DNA of 64,000 nucleotides from an uncultured Collinsella sp. (GCA_900544095.1 UQTV01000001.1:1-64000); one strand, 5' to 3'. Positions 1 through 8,264 are shown, counted from the first letter of the stretch. The notes: a model not told the origin generated them from the sequence alone. Numbers and translations: made by a program.

Positions 1-44
1 GCCATGTTCTTTTTGAAGATGATGACCAAGTCTTCGGCGTTCAT
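1..44 (-). CDS. 5' end of an unidentified gene (partial)
   Basis: Reading leftward from an ATG at 44-42 gives the start MNAEDLVIIFKKNM, which runs off the window. A GGAG ribosome-binding sequence lies 5-6 bases upstream, and a strong promoter lies upstream (separate entry). Only about 14 residues are visible, so the family cannot be named. The start is credible because promoter, ribosome-binding site and ATG are correctly spaced. Confidence 0.45.
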   Translation of the reverse strand, partial: MNAEDLVIIFKKNM

Positions 45-73
45 GATACTCCAATGCCGTAGTGCTTACGGCT

Positions 74-105
74 ATTATACCACCGTGGCATCACCTATAT
101 GTCAA
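74..105 (-). promoter_or_regulatory. sigma-70-type promoter for the partial leftward gene
   Basis: On the minus strand there is a consensus -35 (TTGACA, 105-100) and a consensus extended -10 (TGGTATAAT, with TATAAT at 79-74). The spacer is 20 bases, longer than the usual 17, so the extended -10 may carry recognition. It points toward the partial gene at 44-1. Confidence 0.55.
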
Positions 106-140
106 TGTTGGTCTAACAGAGCCTTTTTCTATCCCTCCCA

Positions 141-211
141 TAAGTTGCGGTGAAATAGGGACTGTTTAAACGATTCAACCCCAAATTCAGTCCCTATTTC
201 ACCGCAACTTA
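141..211. repeat. GGGAC-type palindrome, copy 1
   Basis: Perfect inverted repeat with 23-24 nt arms (141-164 and 188-211), starting AAGTTGCGGTGAAATAGG and enclosing an AT-rich centre of 23 nt. A second copy with nearly the same arms but a different centre lies at 31745-31811, so the arms rather than the centre are what is conserved. No tract of Ts follows either arm, so a simple terminator is unlikely. Confidence 0.75.
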
Positions 212-277
212 CAAAAGGGCATAGAGGGGGCTACCTATCGAGTCTTTGTCGCGAACAAGTCATCAGCCAGAATTCCG

Positions 278-503
278 TTCGCACGATATTACTTTGGACC
301 GACCGAGTTTCCGCAGTTTGCTCGCCCCGGACCCCGCGCGCGGGGGCCATGAGATTTATCGCGAGTTCCGCACGAGCCGAAGAGCACTTAATGTGCTCTT
401 CGTGCGAGCAGGACTGTAGAGCAGGAAATCTCATGGCCCCCGCGCGCGGGGTCCGGGGCGAGCAAGCGGACAGAACAGACAACTGTCCAACAATTCGTGC
501 GAA
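278..503. repeat. nested palindromic element A with shared hairpin core
   Basis: Perfect 40-nt inverted arms at 318-357 and 426-465 (GC-rich, found only here) enclose a 54-nt core at 364-417. That core is identical, in reverse orientation, to the core at 45534-45587. Short outer arms at 278-286 and 495-503 extend the hairpin to about 225 nt. The core contains an inner stem with a TTAAT loop and begins AGTTCCGCACGAGCC. No convincing gene is present between 231 and 604. The short reading frames here are products of the palindrome. Confidence 0.85.
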
Positions 504-604
504 ACACAATGAAAAACCGTTTGATGTGAGTTAATATAAACAACGTCGTGAATCTGACTCCTGCCACATGCATGACAGGGGTTAAACACAAAAAGGAGTC
601 AATT

Positions 605-868
605 ATGGTTTCTGAGAAGGCTACTCTCGTCAATCCGCAGGGTCTGCACATGCGTCCGGCTGGTCTGTTCGCCTCCACCATGGGCAAGTACGCCTGTGAC
701 GTGACGGTCGTCACCCCCGAGAAGGAGGTCAACGGCAAGTCCCCGATGGCCCTCATGGCTGCTGGTATCCCCTGCGGCACCGAGGTCGAGGTCAAGTGCG
801 ACGGCGCCGACGAGGCCGAGGCTCTGGCTGCTGCCATCGAGCTCATCAAGAGCGGTCTTGGCGAGTAG
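605..868 (+). CDS. ptsH: phosphocarrier protein HPr
   Basis: HPr carries phosphate from enzyme I to sugar-specific EII proteins of the phosphotransferase system in the cytoplasm. The 87-residue product is normal length. His15 (in GLHMRPAG) is the phosphorylated histidine, and Ser46 (NGKSPM) is the regulatory serine used by HPr kinase in Gram-positives. The start at 605 has an AAGGAG site 7 bases upstream; an in-frame ATG further up lacks one. ptsI follows after a gap containing a hairpin, so the two are probably co-expressed with attenuation between them. Confidence 0.96.
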   Translation: MVSEKATLVNPQGLHMRPAGLFASTMGKYACDVTVVTPEKEVNGKSPMALMAAGIPCGTEVEVKCDGADEAEALAAAIELIKSGLGE

Positions 869-911
869 AACTCAAACGGGTCGCATGTTGAACAACTAAG
901 TTCATATTTGG

Positions 912-950
912 GGGCGCAGTGACCTGTCTTAAGGTAGCTGCGCTCTTTTG
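912..950 (+). terminator. hairpin between ptsH and ptsI
   Basis: GCGCAG and CTGCGC arms with an inner CCT/AGG pairing form a stem followed by CTTTTG. It lies between two genes of the same pathway, so it may be a partial terminator giving more HPr than enzyme I. That role is inferred. Confidence 0.6.
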
Positions 951-995
951 TCATGGATATGGCAAAACGCTTTATCACATGACACGGAGAGAGGA

Positions 996-2705
996 ATGGG
1001 AATGTATCAGGGAGTCAACGCTTCCGAGGGCATCGGTATCGGCACCGTCATGGTCGCCGTCGATCCCGACTTGACGTTTGAGCCGCACGAGGTTGCTGAT
1101 TCGGCAGCAGAGAAGGAGCGCTATCAGACCGCTCTTTCGGTCTTCTGCGAGAAGACCCAGGCTCAGGCCGACCACATGAAGGAGACGGTGGGCGAGGCCG
1201 AGGCCGAGATCATGAGCGGACACATTGTCCTGGCTCAGGATCCGGGCATGACCGACGCCATCAACGCCGCCATTGACGGCGGCACCTGCGCCGAGCAGGC
1301 GCTCATGGACACCTCGACCATGTTCGAGAACATGTTCCTGTCCATGGACGATGAGATGTTCCGTCTGCGCGCGGCCGACATCGCCGACATCCGCACCGGT
1401 ATTCTGGCCGAGCTGCTGGGCAAGGAGGTCGTCGACCTTTCCGTCCTGCCCGAGAACACCGTCGTTGTCGTGCACGACCTCACGCCGTCCATGACCGCCA
1501 CGATCGATAAGGCCCACGTTGCCGGTATCGTCACCGAGACTGGTGGCCGCACGTCGCACTCCGCAATCATTGCGCGCGCCCTCGAGATCCCGGCTGTCCT
1601 TTCGGTTTCCAACAGCTGCACCGCACTGCGCAACGGCATGACCGTTGTCGTCGACGGTGGCAAGGGTATCGTCGAGGCCGATCCCGATGAGGAGACGCTC
1701 GCTGCCTACACTGCCAAGGCCGAGGCTTTCGCTGCCGAGAAGGCGGCTCTCGAGGCCTTCCGCGGCAAGCCGTCCGTGACTGCCGACGGCATCAAGAAGA
1801 TTATTGCCTGCAACATCGGCAACCCCGATGACGTGCCCAACGCGCTCGATCACGATGCCGAGGCTATCGGCCTGTTCCGTTCCGAGTTCCTGTTCATGGA
1901 CTCTGCTGAGCTTCCTTCCGAGGAGGAGCAGTTCAACGCCTACCGTAAGGTCGCCAGCGCGCTCAAGGGCGCTCCGGTCATCATCCGCACGCTCGATGTG
2001 GGTGGCGACAAGGAGATTCCGTACCTGCACATGGTCAAGGAAGAGAACCCCTTCATGGGCTTCCGCGCCGTGCGTTACTGCCTGGCCAACCCCGACCAGT
2101 ACAAGGTCCAGCTCCGCGCCCTGCTGCGCGCCAGCGCCTTCGGTGACGTCAAGATTATGATCCCGCTCGTCACCTGCGTCGAGGAAGTCTTGGCTGTCAA
2201 GGAGCTCGTCGAGCAGTGCAAGACCGAGCTGACCGAAGAGGGTCGCAAGTTCAACGAGAACATCGAGGTCGGCATCATGGTCGAGACGCCTGCAGCCTCG
2301 CTGCTCGCTGACCGCCTGGCCGAGGTCGCCGACTTCTTCTCCATCGGCACCAACGACCTGATCGGCTACACCATGTGCGCCGACCGTGGCAACGACACCA
2401 TCTCCAACCTGTACCAGGTTTACTATCCCGCCGTGCTCCGCTCGCTCAAGAACATCATCGAGAGCGGCGTGAAGGCCGGCATCATGGTCGGTATGTGCGG
2501 CGAGGCCGCTGCCGATCCGTTGCTCGAGCCGCTGCTGATCAGCTGGGGCCTGGAGGAGTTCTCGATGAGCGCTCCGTCCATCCTGCGCGCCCGCAAGACC
2601 ATCAGCCAGTGGACCAAGGCCGAGTGCGACGAGCTCGCCGAGAAGGCGCTCGCCTGCAACACCGCTGCCGAGGTCAAGGCACTGCTCGAGTCCGCAGCTC
2701 GCTAA
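996..2705 (+). CDS. ptsI: PTS enzyme I (phosphoenolpyruvate-protein phosphotransferase)
   Basis: Enzyme I autophosphorylates with phosphoenolpyruvate and passes the phosphate to HPr. The 569-residue protein has the usual order: N-terminal domain, swivelling domain with the phospho-histidine signature (TGGRTSHSAIIARALEIP) near residue 190, and a C-terminal PEP-binding TIM barrel (VRYCLANPDQ, GIMVETPAA, FFSIGTNDLIGY, MVGMCGE). The start at 996 follows a GGAGAGAGG stretch; an ATG two codons later is the alternative. It follows ptsH and precedes two kinases for PTS-derived sugar phosphates. Confidence 0.96.
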   Translation: MGMYQGVNASEGIGIGTVMVAVDPDLTFEPHEVADSAAEKERYQTALSVFCEKTQAQADHMKETVGEAEAEIMSGHIVLAQDPGMTDAINAAIDGGTCAEQALMDTSTMFENMFLSMDDEMFRLRAADIADIRTGILAELLGKEVVDLSVLPENTVVVVHDLTPSMTATIDKAHVAGIVTETGGRTSHSAIIARALEIPAVLSVSNSCTALRNGMTVVVDGGKGIVEADPDEETLAAYTAKAEAFAAEKAALEAFRGKPSVTADGIKKIIACNIGNPDDVPNALDHDAEAIGLFRSEFLFMDSAELPSEEEQFNAYRKVASALKGAPVIIRTLDVGGDKEIPYLHMVKEENPFMGFRAVRYCLANPDQYKVQLRALLRASAFGDVKIMIPLVTCVEEVLAVKELVEQCKTELTEEGRKFNENIEVGIMVETPAASLLADRLAEVADFFSIGTNDLIGYTMCADRGNDTISNLYQVYYPAVLRSLKNIIESGVKAGIMVGMCGEAAADPLLEPLLISWGLEEFSMSAPSILRARKTISQWTKAECDELAEKALACNTAAEVKALLESAAR

Positions 2706-2722
2706 TTTGGTATCAGAGGTAA

Positions 2723-2752
2723 CCGCGTGGTTGGAATGGGCCGGCCACGCGG
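2723..2752 (+). other. intergenic hairpin ptsI-fruK
   Basis: Perfect CCGCGTGG/CCACGCGG arms with a 14-nt loop lie in the 74-nt gap before the first kinase gene. There is no run of Ts, so it is more likely an mRNA processing or stabilising structure than a terminator. Confidence 0.45.
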
Positions 2753-2779
2753 CCCTCACATATACAGGGGGTACTGTAA

Positions 2780-3712
2780 ATGTTCTACACGCTAACCGCT
2801 AACCCGGCTGTCGACATGACGGTTTCGAGCTCTCCGCTCGAGCCCGACGAGAACGTCCGCACCGGCTCGGCCAGCTACACGGCTAACGGCAAGGGCCTCG
2901 ACGTGTCCTTCGCCTTTAAGAAGATGGGCGTCGACACCGTCGCGCTCGGTTTCTTCGCCGGCTTCACGGGCAAGTTCATCGTCGAGGAGGTCATGAACCT
3001 GGGTTGCCTCTGCCGCCCGGTCTGGACCGACGGTATCACGCGCATCAACACCTACGTCAACGATGGCCAGCACGAGTACGGCATCCTGAACCCCGGTGCT
3101 CCGATTACGCCGCAGCATCAGGAGGAGCTCTACAACATCCTGGACACCGCGGGCGACCTTGAGTGCCTGATCGTCTCCGGCTCCGTGCCTCCCAAAGCTA
3201 CGCCCGACTTCCTGGCTCAGGTCATGGAGCACGCTCAGGCCCGTGGCGCCGACGTCGTCCTGGACCTGTCCTCCGACAAGCTCAAGGAGCTCGCTCACAA
3301 GAAGCCGCTGCTCATTAAGCCGAACCATCACGAGATGAAGGCTATCTTCGGCGTGCCGGTCGACACCGACGACGAGGTCCGCGTTGCCATGAAGCTGGCT
3401 CACGAGGCCGGCGTCCAGAACGTGCTGCTCACCCGTGGTAGCCGCGGTGACGCTTACTTCTCCAACGGCGAGGACATCTGGTATGCCAAGCGTGAGTTCA
3501 ACATCAAGCTTGTCTCTTCCGTCTGCGCCGGCGACTGCACCCTCGCTGCGTTCCTGCACAAGTGGTACAGGGATCGCGACAACGTCGAGGAGGCCATGAA
3601 GCTCGCTATGGCCACCGGCGCCAACGTTGCTGAGTCCGTCGGCATCGGCGACTTTGGTCACGTCGACGAGTACAGCAAGCGCGTTGCCGTTCGCAAGCTC
3701 GATCGCAAGTAA
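2780..3712 (+). CDS. 1-phosphofructokinase-family sugar kinase (copy 1)
   Basis: A PfkB/FruK-type kinase of 310 residues. It probably phosphorylates a PTS-derived sugar phosphate such as fructose-1-phosphate (or tagatose-6-phosphate) to the bisphosphate. The N-terminus (FYTLTANPAVD) and the C-terminal anion-hole/catalytic loop (VCAGDCTLAAF, catalytic Asp kept) are family signatures; the usual GAGDS is CAGDC here. The paralogue at 3896 has the same length. Its position behind ptsHI supports a role in PTS sugar use, but the exact substrate cannot be read from sequence. Confidence 0.85.
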   Translation: MFYTLTANPAVDMTVSSSPLEPDENVRTGSASYTANGKGLDVSFAFKKMGVDTVALGFFAGFTGKFIVEEVMNLGCLCRPVWTDGITRINTYVNDGQHEYGILNPGAPITPQHQEELYNILDTAGDLECLIVSGSVPPKATPDFLAQVMEHAQARGADVVLDLSSDKLKELAHKKPLLIKPNHHEMKAIFGVPVDTDDEVRVAMKLAHEAGVQNVLLTRGSRGDAYFSNGEDIWYAKREFNIKLVSSVCAGDCTLAAFLHKWYRDRDNVEEAMKLAMATGANVAESVGIGDFGHVDEYSKRVAVRKLDRK

Positions 3713-3740
3713 GCGAAACACGACAAACTCGTGCGCATAC

Positions 3741-3774
3741 GGCGTCCCGGTTTCGACCGGGGCGCCGTTTTTTG
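3741..3774 (+). terminator. rho-independent terminator after fruK copy 1
   Basis: GGCGTCCCGGT and ACCGGGGCGCC arms form a stem with a TTCG loop, followed by six Ts. This closes the ptsH-ptsI-kinase unit. Confidence 0.9.
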
Positions 3775-3895
3775 TCCCACTCGAACCTCGGAGCCGCGCT
3801 TCACGCGTTCCACACCGTTCACCGAGTTGTTGTGGCCTTTTGCCGAAGCGTGGAATATACTTTCATTAACACGTTGCTTCGTGAAAGGAACATTC

Positions 3896-4828
3896 ATGAT
3901 TTACACGCTTACTGCAAATCCCGCTATTGACTACAACATCTCCTGCGATGGCTTGTCCGCCAACACCGTTACCCGCACCCGTAACGCTGTCTACACCCCC
4001 AACGGCAAGGGTCTCAACGTTTCGTTTACGCTCGACCACTACGGCGTCGACACCACGATCTTGGGCTTCTTCGCCGGCTTCTCGGGTGAGTATATCGTTA
4101 AGGGCGCCGAGGCCCTGGGCGTGCCCGTCAAGCCCGTGTGGACTGACGGCATCACGCGTGTTAACGTGTTCCTCAACGCCGGTCCCGACACCGAGTACAA
4201 CATGGTCAACGCCGGTGCCGCCATCAACGAAGCCAACGAGCAGGAGATGTTTGAGCTTATCGGTTCGCTCGATGACATGACCTGCCTGGTTATCAGCGGC
4301 TCGCTGCCCCCCAACACCTCCGAGAGCTTCCTGGCAGAGGTCCTGCGTCGCGTGAAGGCGAAGGGCGCCGAGTTCGTGCTCGATATCTCGAGCCATCAGC
4401 TGGCCGACCTCATTGCTATGGAGCCGTTGCTCATTAAGCCTAACGACGACGAGCTGCTCGACATCTTTGGCATTAAGGTGAGCGGTGGCGACGACGAGTC
4501 CGTCAAGGGCGCCATGGCCGAGCTGCACGCCAAGGGCGCTAAGAATGTACTGCTGACGCTCGGCGGCGACGGCGCGTACTTCTCCAACGGCGAGCACATC
4601 TGGTTTGCCAACCGCACCTTCGACGTCAAGCTGCTGTCGACCGTCTGCGCGGGCGACTCCTCGCTGGCCGCCTTCCTGTCCGTGTGGCACGACGCCCCCG
4701 AGCGCGTCGAGGATGCCCTGCGCCTCTCGATGGCCACCGGCGCCAACGTGGTCGAGTGCCCGGGTCTGGGCAATTTTGCCAAGGTCGATGAGTATCAGAA
4801 GGGTATTGCAATCCGTCAGGTTTGCTAG
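3896..4828 (+). CDS. 1-phosphofructokinase-family sugar kinase (copy 2)
   Basis: A second 310-residue PfkB/FruK-type kinase, clearly paralogous to the gene at 2780: same length, similar start (IYTLTANPAID), NGKGLNVSF substrate loop, and VCAGDSSLAAF catalytic loop with the Asp. The start at 3896 has a GAAAGGA site. It is separated from copy 1 by a terminator and closed by its own, so it is probably a separate transcript. Two near-equal paralogues side by side suggest duplication with divided substrate or regulation. Confidence 0.85.
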   Translation: MIYTLTANPAIDYNISCDGLSANTVTRTRNAVYTPNGKGLNVSFTLDHYGVDTTILGFFAGFSGEYIVKGAEALGVPVKPVWTDGITRVNVFLNAGPDTEYNMVNAGAAINEANEQEMFELIGSLDDMTCLVISGSLPPNTSESFLAEVLRRVKAKGAEFVLDISSHQLADLIAMEPLLIKPNDDELLDIFGIKVSGGDDESVKGAMAELHAKGAKNVLLTLGGDGAYFSNGEHIWFANRTFDVKLLSTVCAGDSSLAAFLSVWHDAPERVEDALRLSMATGANVVECPGLGNFAKVDEYQKGIAIRQVC

Positions 4829-4861
4829 TTCCGGCACCTTGCCTGAATAGTTCAATTATTT

Positions 4862-4895
4862 CGCATCCGTCTTAGACCAGGACGGATGCGTTTTT
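4862..4895 (+). terminator. rho-independent terminator after fruK copy 2
   Basis: CGCATCCGTC and GACGGATGCG arms (10 bp, 9-nt loop) followed by five Ts. Confidence 0.92.
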
Positions 4896-4992
4896 GTTTA
4901 TCGGACTTGCGTGTGCAGTGGAGGCTGTTTCTTGCTAGACTTCTTGCAGACGCAATCGATAGCCAATTTGATAGTCGCAGGAGGCCATAGGC

Positions 4993-6387
4993 ATGTGCAA
5001 TGTTTCGCTCAACGGTACGCAGCCGACCGATGCTTCTATCCGTGTCCTGCGTGCGCTTGAGGCAGCAGGTCTTGAGGCTTGGTACGTGGGCGGTTGGGTA
5101 CGTGATGCCCTGATGGGACGCCCCAGCCACGATGTTGACATGTGCTGCAGCGGCCTGTGGCAGGAGTCCAAAGAGGCGCTCGAAGCGGCTGATATTGCCG
5201 TGGTTGAGTCGGGCATAAAATTTGGCGGCATCACGGCTATTTGCGATGATGAGCGCATTGAGGTCACCACCTACCGCCTAGACGGCTTTTACACCGACGG
5301 CCGCCATCCCCAGAGTGTGGAGCGTGCGGCGTCGCTTGAGGACGATCTGGCGCGTCGTGACTTTACCGTTAACGCTATGGCCTGGCATCCCGAGCGTGGT
5401 CTTGTCGACCGCTACGATGGTCAGGGCGACCTAGACCGCAAGCTCATCCGCGCCGTTGGAGATCCCAAGCGTCGTTTTAACGAGGATGCCCTGCGCATGC
5501 TGCGCGCGGTGCGTTTTGCCTGCCGTCTGGATTTTATGATCGAGCCTAAGACTAAACAGGCGCTTGCCGAGTGCGCGCCGCTGCTCGATGCTGTGGCGCG
5601 CGAGCGCGTGGGCATTGAGCTCGAGGGTATCCTTTCGACCGGCCACGGGGGAGACGCCATGCTGCGCTACCCTGAGCTCATCTGCGCCGCCGTGCCCGAG
5701 TTGGCAGCGGGTCGCGGGTTTGATCAGCGCAGCGTCTATCATGCGTTTAACGTTTACGAGCATATCGCCCGTGTGCTGACGGTGGCGGGGGAGTTGGCGC
5801 TGTGCGACGGCTTTACACCCTCAATGAGCCTAATGTGGGCGGCGTTTTTGCACGACGTTTCCAAGCCCGATTGCTTTACGGTCGACCATGCGGGCAGCGG
5901 CCACTTTTACGGTCACCCCGAGCTCGGGGCCAAGAAGGCGCGCGCCATCATGGATCGCTTGGCGCTTTCGCACGATTTGGTGCGCGACGTGTGCCTGCTC
6001 ATTAAGTACCACGACAAGCCGCTGCGCCCCGAGCGCTCCTGCTTGCTCAATATGATGCGCTTGCTTTCGGGCGAGGGCGTCGATACGCCGCGCCTGATGG
6101 ACGAGCTTATGGACCTTAAGCGTGCCGACACGCTGGGCAAGGCGCCGTCGTGCTTCTATTACGTCGAGACGATCGAAGAGATGCGCTCACTCGCCCATGA
6201 TTTGTTGGAGGCGGGGGAGCCCTATTCGCTCAAGATGCTTGCTATCAACGGCGGCGACTTGATTCGTGCCGGTGTGAAGCCGGGGCCCGAGCTAGGCCAG
6301 CTACTCAACGCCGCCCTCGAAGCCGTTATCGAGGACAACATCCCCAACGATCGCGAAACCCTTTTGGTTCATCTCAACTTGAATTAG
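4993..6387 (+). CDS. cca: CCA tRNA nucleotidyltransferase with HD domain
   Basis: Adds or repairs the 3' CCA of tRNAs using CTP and ATP. The 464-residue protein has the polymerase-beta-type head near residues 25-50 (YVGGWVRDALMG, with the metal-binding HDVDM), the RRDFTVNAMA nucleotide-selecting motif near 120, and an HD hydrolase-type domain near 275-300 (FLHDVSKP). The start at 4993 follows a GCAGGAGG site. Both tRNA-Glu genes just downstream already encode CCA, so it would act on them in repair. Confidence 0.93.
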   Translation: MCNVSLNGTQPTDASIRVLRALEAAGLEAWYVGGWVRDALMGRPSHDVDMCCSGLWQESKEALEAADIAVVESGIKFGGITAICDDERIEVTTYRLDGFYTDGRHPQSVERAASLEDDLARRDFTVNAMAWHPERGLVDRYDGQGDLDRKLIRAVGDPKRRFNEDALRMLRAVRFACRLDFMIEPKTKQALAECAPLLDAVARERVGIELEGILSTGHGGDAMLRYPELICAAVPELAAGRGFDQRSVYHAFNVYEHIARVLTVAGELALCDGFTPSMSLMWAAFLHDVSKPDCFTVDHAGSGHFYGHPELGAKKARAIMDRLALSHDLVRDVCLLIKYHDKPLRPERSCLLNMMRLLSGEGVDTPRLMDELMDLKRADTLGKAPSCFYYVETIEEMRSLAHDLLEAGEPYSLKMLAINGGDLIRAGVKPGPELGQLLNAALEAVIEDNIPNDRETLLVHLNLN

Positions 6388-6451
6388 CTAATTAGTTGAC
6401 CTGCGCGTTCCATAACCTGTCGACAATTTTTCGGCAATTTGGAATTTCTTC

Positions 6452-6480
6452 TTGCGCTGATGTTTTTTGTCCCGTAATAT
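6452..6480 (+). promoter_or_regulatory. promoter of the tRNA-Glu pair
   Basis: TTGCGC (6452-6457) and TAATAT (6475-6480) are separated by 17 bases. The -10 ends 34 bases before the first tRNA, as expected for a short leader. Confidence 0.6.
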
Positions 6481-6514
6481 ATTTCCTCGCAGCACGGCAG
6501 TGCAGATGTCATGT

Positions 6515-6591
6515 GGCCCGTTCGTCTAGCGGTTTAGGACGCCGCCCTCTCAAGGCGGAGATCACCAGTTCGAATCTGGTACGGGCTACCA
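6515..6591 (+). tRNA. tRNA-Glu (anticodon CUC), copy 1
   Basis: Full cloverleaf of 77 nt including encoded CCA. The acceptor stem closes with G1-U72. The D region reads TTCGTCTAG, typical of tRNA-Glu. Anticodon loop CTCTCAA is flanked by CCGCC/GGCGG. The T stem is ACCAG/CTGGT with TTCGAAT loop. The anticodon CUC reads GAG. Confidence 0.95.
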
Positions 6592-6613
6592 CTTCTTTTC
6601 TGCCGAGGCCTAT

Positions 6614-6690
6614 GGCCCGTTCGTCTAGCGGTTTAGGACGCCGCCCTCTCAAGGCGGAGATCACCAGTTCGAATCTGGTACGGGCTACCA
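6614..6690 (+). tRNA. tRNA-Glu (anticodon CUC), copy 2
   Basis: Identical over all 77 nt to the copy at 6515, with encoded CCA, after a 22-nt spacer. The two are co-transcribed from the promoter at 6452 and end at the shared terminator at 6702. Identity implies recent duplication or gene conversion. Confidence 0.95.
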
Positions 6691-6701
6691 CGCATCTGAT
6701 A

Positions 6702-6735
6702 CCCGGTCTTTCCACGGAAGGCCGGGTTTTTTATT
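6702..6735 (+). terminator. terminator of the tRNA-Glu pair
   Basis: CCCGG...CCGGG outer stem with inner CTTTCC/GGAAG pairing, followed by six Ts and ATT, starting 12 nt after the second tRNA. Confidence 0.92.
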
Positions 6736-6840
6736 ATCAAACAACTGTCTGTCATTCCCGTTTGAACAAGAGCTTTGCGTTCTGCTTATGGCCCTTACGG
6801 GTACAATAACCAAGATATTTTGACTGTTAGAAGGAGTCTC

Positions 6841-8148
6841 ATGACGGAGTCCTCTCAACATACGTCCAAGCCCCAGGTCGAGGTTGAGGCCTCGGGCGGC
6901 GATGACAATAAGAGCGCACGCCGCGGCGCAATCTTTATCGGCGTTGTGCTGGTGGGTTATATCGTCTATCTGGTGGTAACCGGGCAGATGGGGCAGTTCT
7001 GGGCTGCTATGTCGAGCGTCCAGGCGCCCTGGCTCGTTGTCGCGTGTCTTTGCATGTTTATGTATCTGTTCTTTGGCATTGTGGCCTATGCGATCGCCGT
7101 CTGGCTCGACCCCAATTCACCCGTCGGCATTCGCGACCTGATCTCGGTCGAGGCGAGTGGCATCTTCTTTGGCAACCTGACGCCCATGATGATGGGCTCT
7201 ACGCCTGCCCAGATCTACCGCCTGACCAAAGCGGGCCAAAACGTGGGCGAAGCGGGTGCCACGCAGTTCACCCGATTTATTGTGTATCAGTTTGGCCTCG
7301 TTGCCTGGGGCGCTATCCTATTGCTTGCTCGCATGCCGTTTTTTGCCGAGCGCTATGGCGACATGACGCTGCTGTGCGTCTTTAGTTTTGGCGGTCACTG
7401 CTGCATCCTGCTCGGCATCTTCGCCGTCGCGCTCATGCCTAAGACCGTCACGCGCGTCGCCCATTGCATCATCAATTGGCTCGAGCGCATAGGTGTCTCG
7501 GCCACTAAGATCGATGGATGGCGCTCGTTTGTCGATGGCGAGATCTACTCCTTCTCCGAGAAGTTCAAGCTTTCGGCCGGACATTTTTCTTCCATGCTGC
7601 TCACCGTGTTTATCACCATGCTGCAGCTCGCGTTTTTCTATCTGGTGCCGTATTTTCTGATGCTCGCCTTTGGCCACCACGAGGTCGACTTTTTCTCGGT
7701 CATGGCCGCGAGCGCCTTTGTCCAGCTGCTGAGCTCTGCGGTTCCCTTGCCCGGTGGAACTGGTGGCGCTGAGGGCGGCTTTGCTTTGTTCTTGGGTCAT
7801 TTCTTTGGGTCGGCTTCGACCGCCGGCTATCTGCTGTGGCGTCTCATTACGTTTATCGCGCCGACCATTTTGGCTGCGCCCCTGCTGGGCCTTAAGAGCG
7901 CCCACAACGAGAGCATCCATGCGCGCTGGGATCGCGTGATGCGCAAGCTCGGCCGCGAGCCTCAGACGCCCTCTGCGCCCACTAAGTCGCACCCCACGAA
8001 TGCTGTTACCGTTGATCCCAGGAAGCACGCTCAGAAGGCTTCTGGGACCGCTAAGCCGGCTCATAAAGCCTATGTGCGCCAGACGGGCGACGGTATCCGC
8101 GTATCTCCGTCGGCGCTCAATAAGAAGAAGCACCCTAAGTCGCGGTAG
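6841..8148 (+). CDS. flippase-like integral membrane protein (YbhN/UPF0104 type)
   Basis: A 435-residue polytopic membrane protein with about eight hydrophobic segments between residues 30 and 345. It has the hallmark loops of the lysylphosphatidylglycerol-synthase transmembrane/flippase-like family: an N-terminal GNLTPMMMGSTPAQIYRL segment and a C-terminal SAVPLPGGTGGAEGGF segment. Such proteins are thought to move lipids or lipid-linked sugars across the membrane. The last ~80 residues are basic, hydrophilic and probably cytoplasmic. The start at 6841 has an AGAAGGAG site. Substrate unknown. Confidence 0.8.
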   Translation: MTESSQHTSKPQVEVEASGGDDNKSARRGAIFIGVVLVGYIVYLVVTGQMGQFWAAMSSVQAPWLVVACLCMFMYLFFGIVAYAIAVWLDPNSPVGIRDLISVEASGIFFGNLTPMMMGSTPAQIYRLTKAGQNVGEAGATQFTRFIVYQFGLVAWGAILLLARMPFFAERYGDMTLLCVFSFGGHCCILLGIFAVALMPKTVTRVAHCIINWLERIGVSATKIDGWRSFVDGEIYSFSEKFKLSAGHFSSMLLTVFITMLQLAFFYLVPYFLMLAFGHHEVDFFSVMAASAFVQLLSSAVPLPGGTGGAEGGFALFLGHFFGSASTAGYLLWRLITFIAPTILAAPLLGLKSAHNESIHARWDRVMRKLGREPQTPSAPTKSHPTNAVTVDPRKHAQKASGTAKPAHKAYVRQTGDGIRVSPSALNKKKHPKSR

Positions 8149-8264
8149 GGCAGTCGTGCGTTCTTCATGATGCGGGGCATATTTGAGCTGTATGGGGGAT
8201 AATCCTCTTACGTAGATTATCTCTCATCTGTTGATGAATGCCCGCATATCGAAGGGACACACCC

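Noticed and set aside
278..503. Retron msr-msd RNA as explanation for the palindromic core
   Set aside because: No reverse transcriptase gene is near any of the four copies.
231..978. Frames of 92-196 residues through element A and antisense to ptsH
   Set aside because: They consist of palindrome translation and antisense of HPr; no start signals.
975..2759. 594-residue open frame antisense to ptsI
   Set aside because: It mirrors the codon structure of ptsI (GC-rich third positions create open antisense frames), has no ribosome-binding site and no recognisable domain.
6509..6715. Short frames over the tRNA-Glu pair
   Set aside because: They translate tRNA genes; the repeated peptide is the tandem tRNA.
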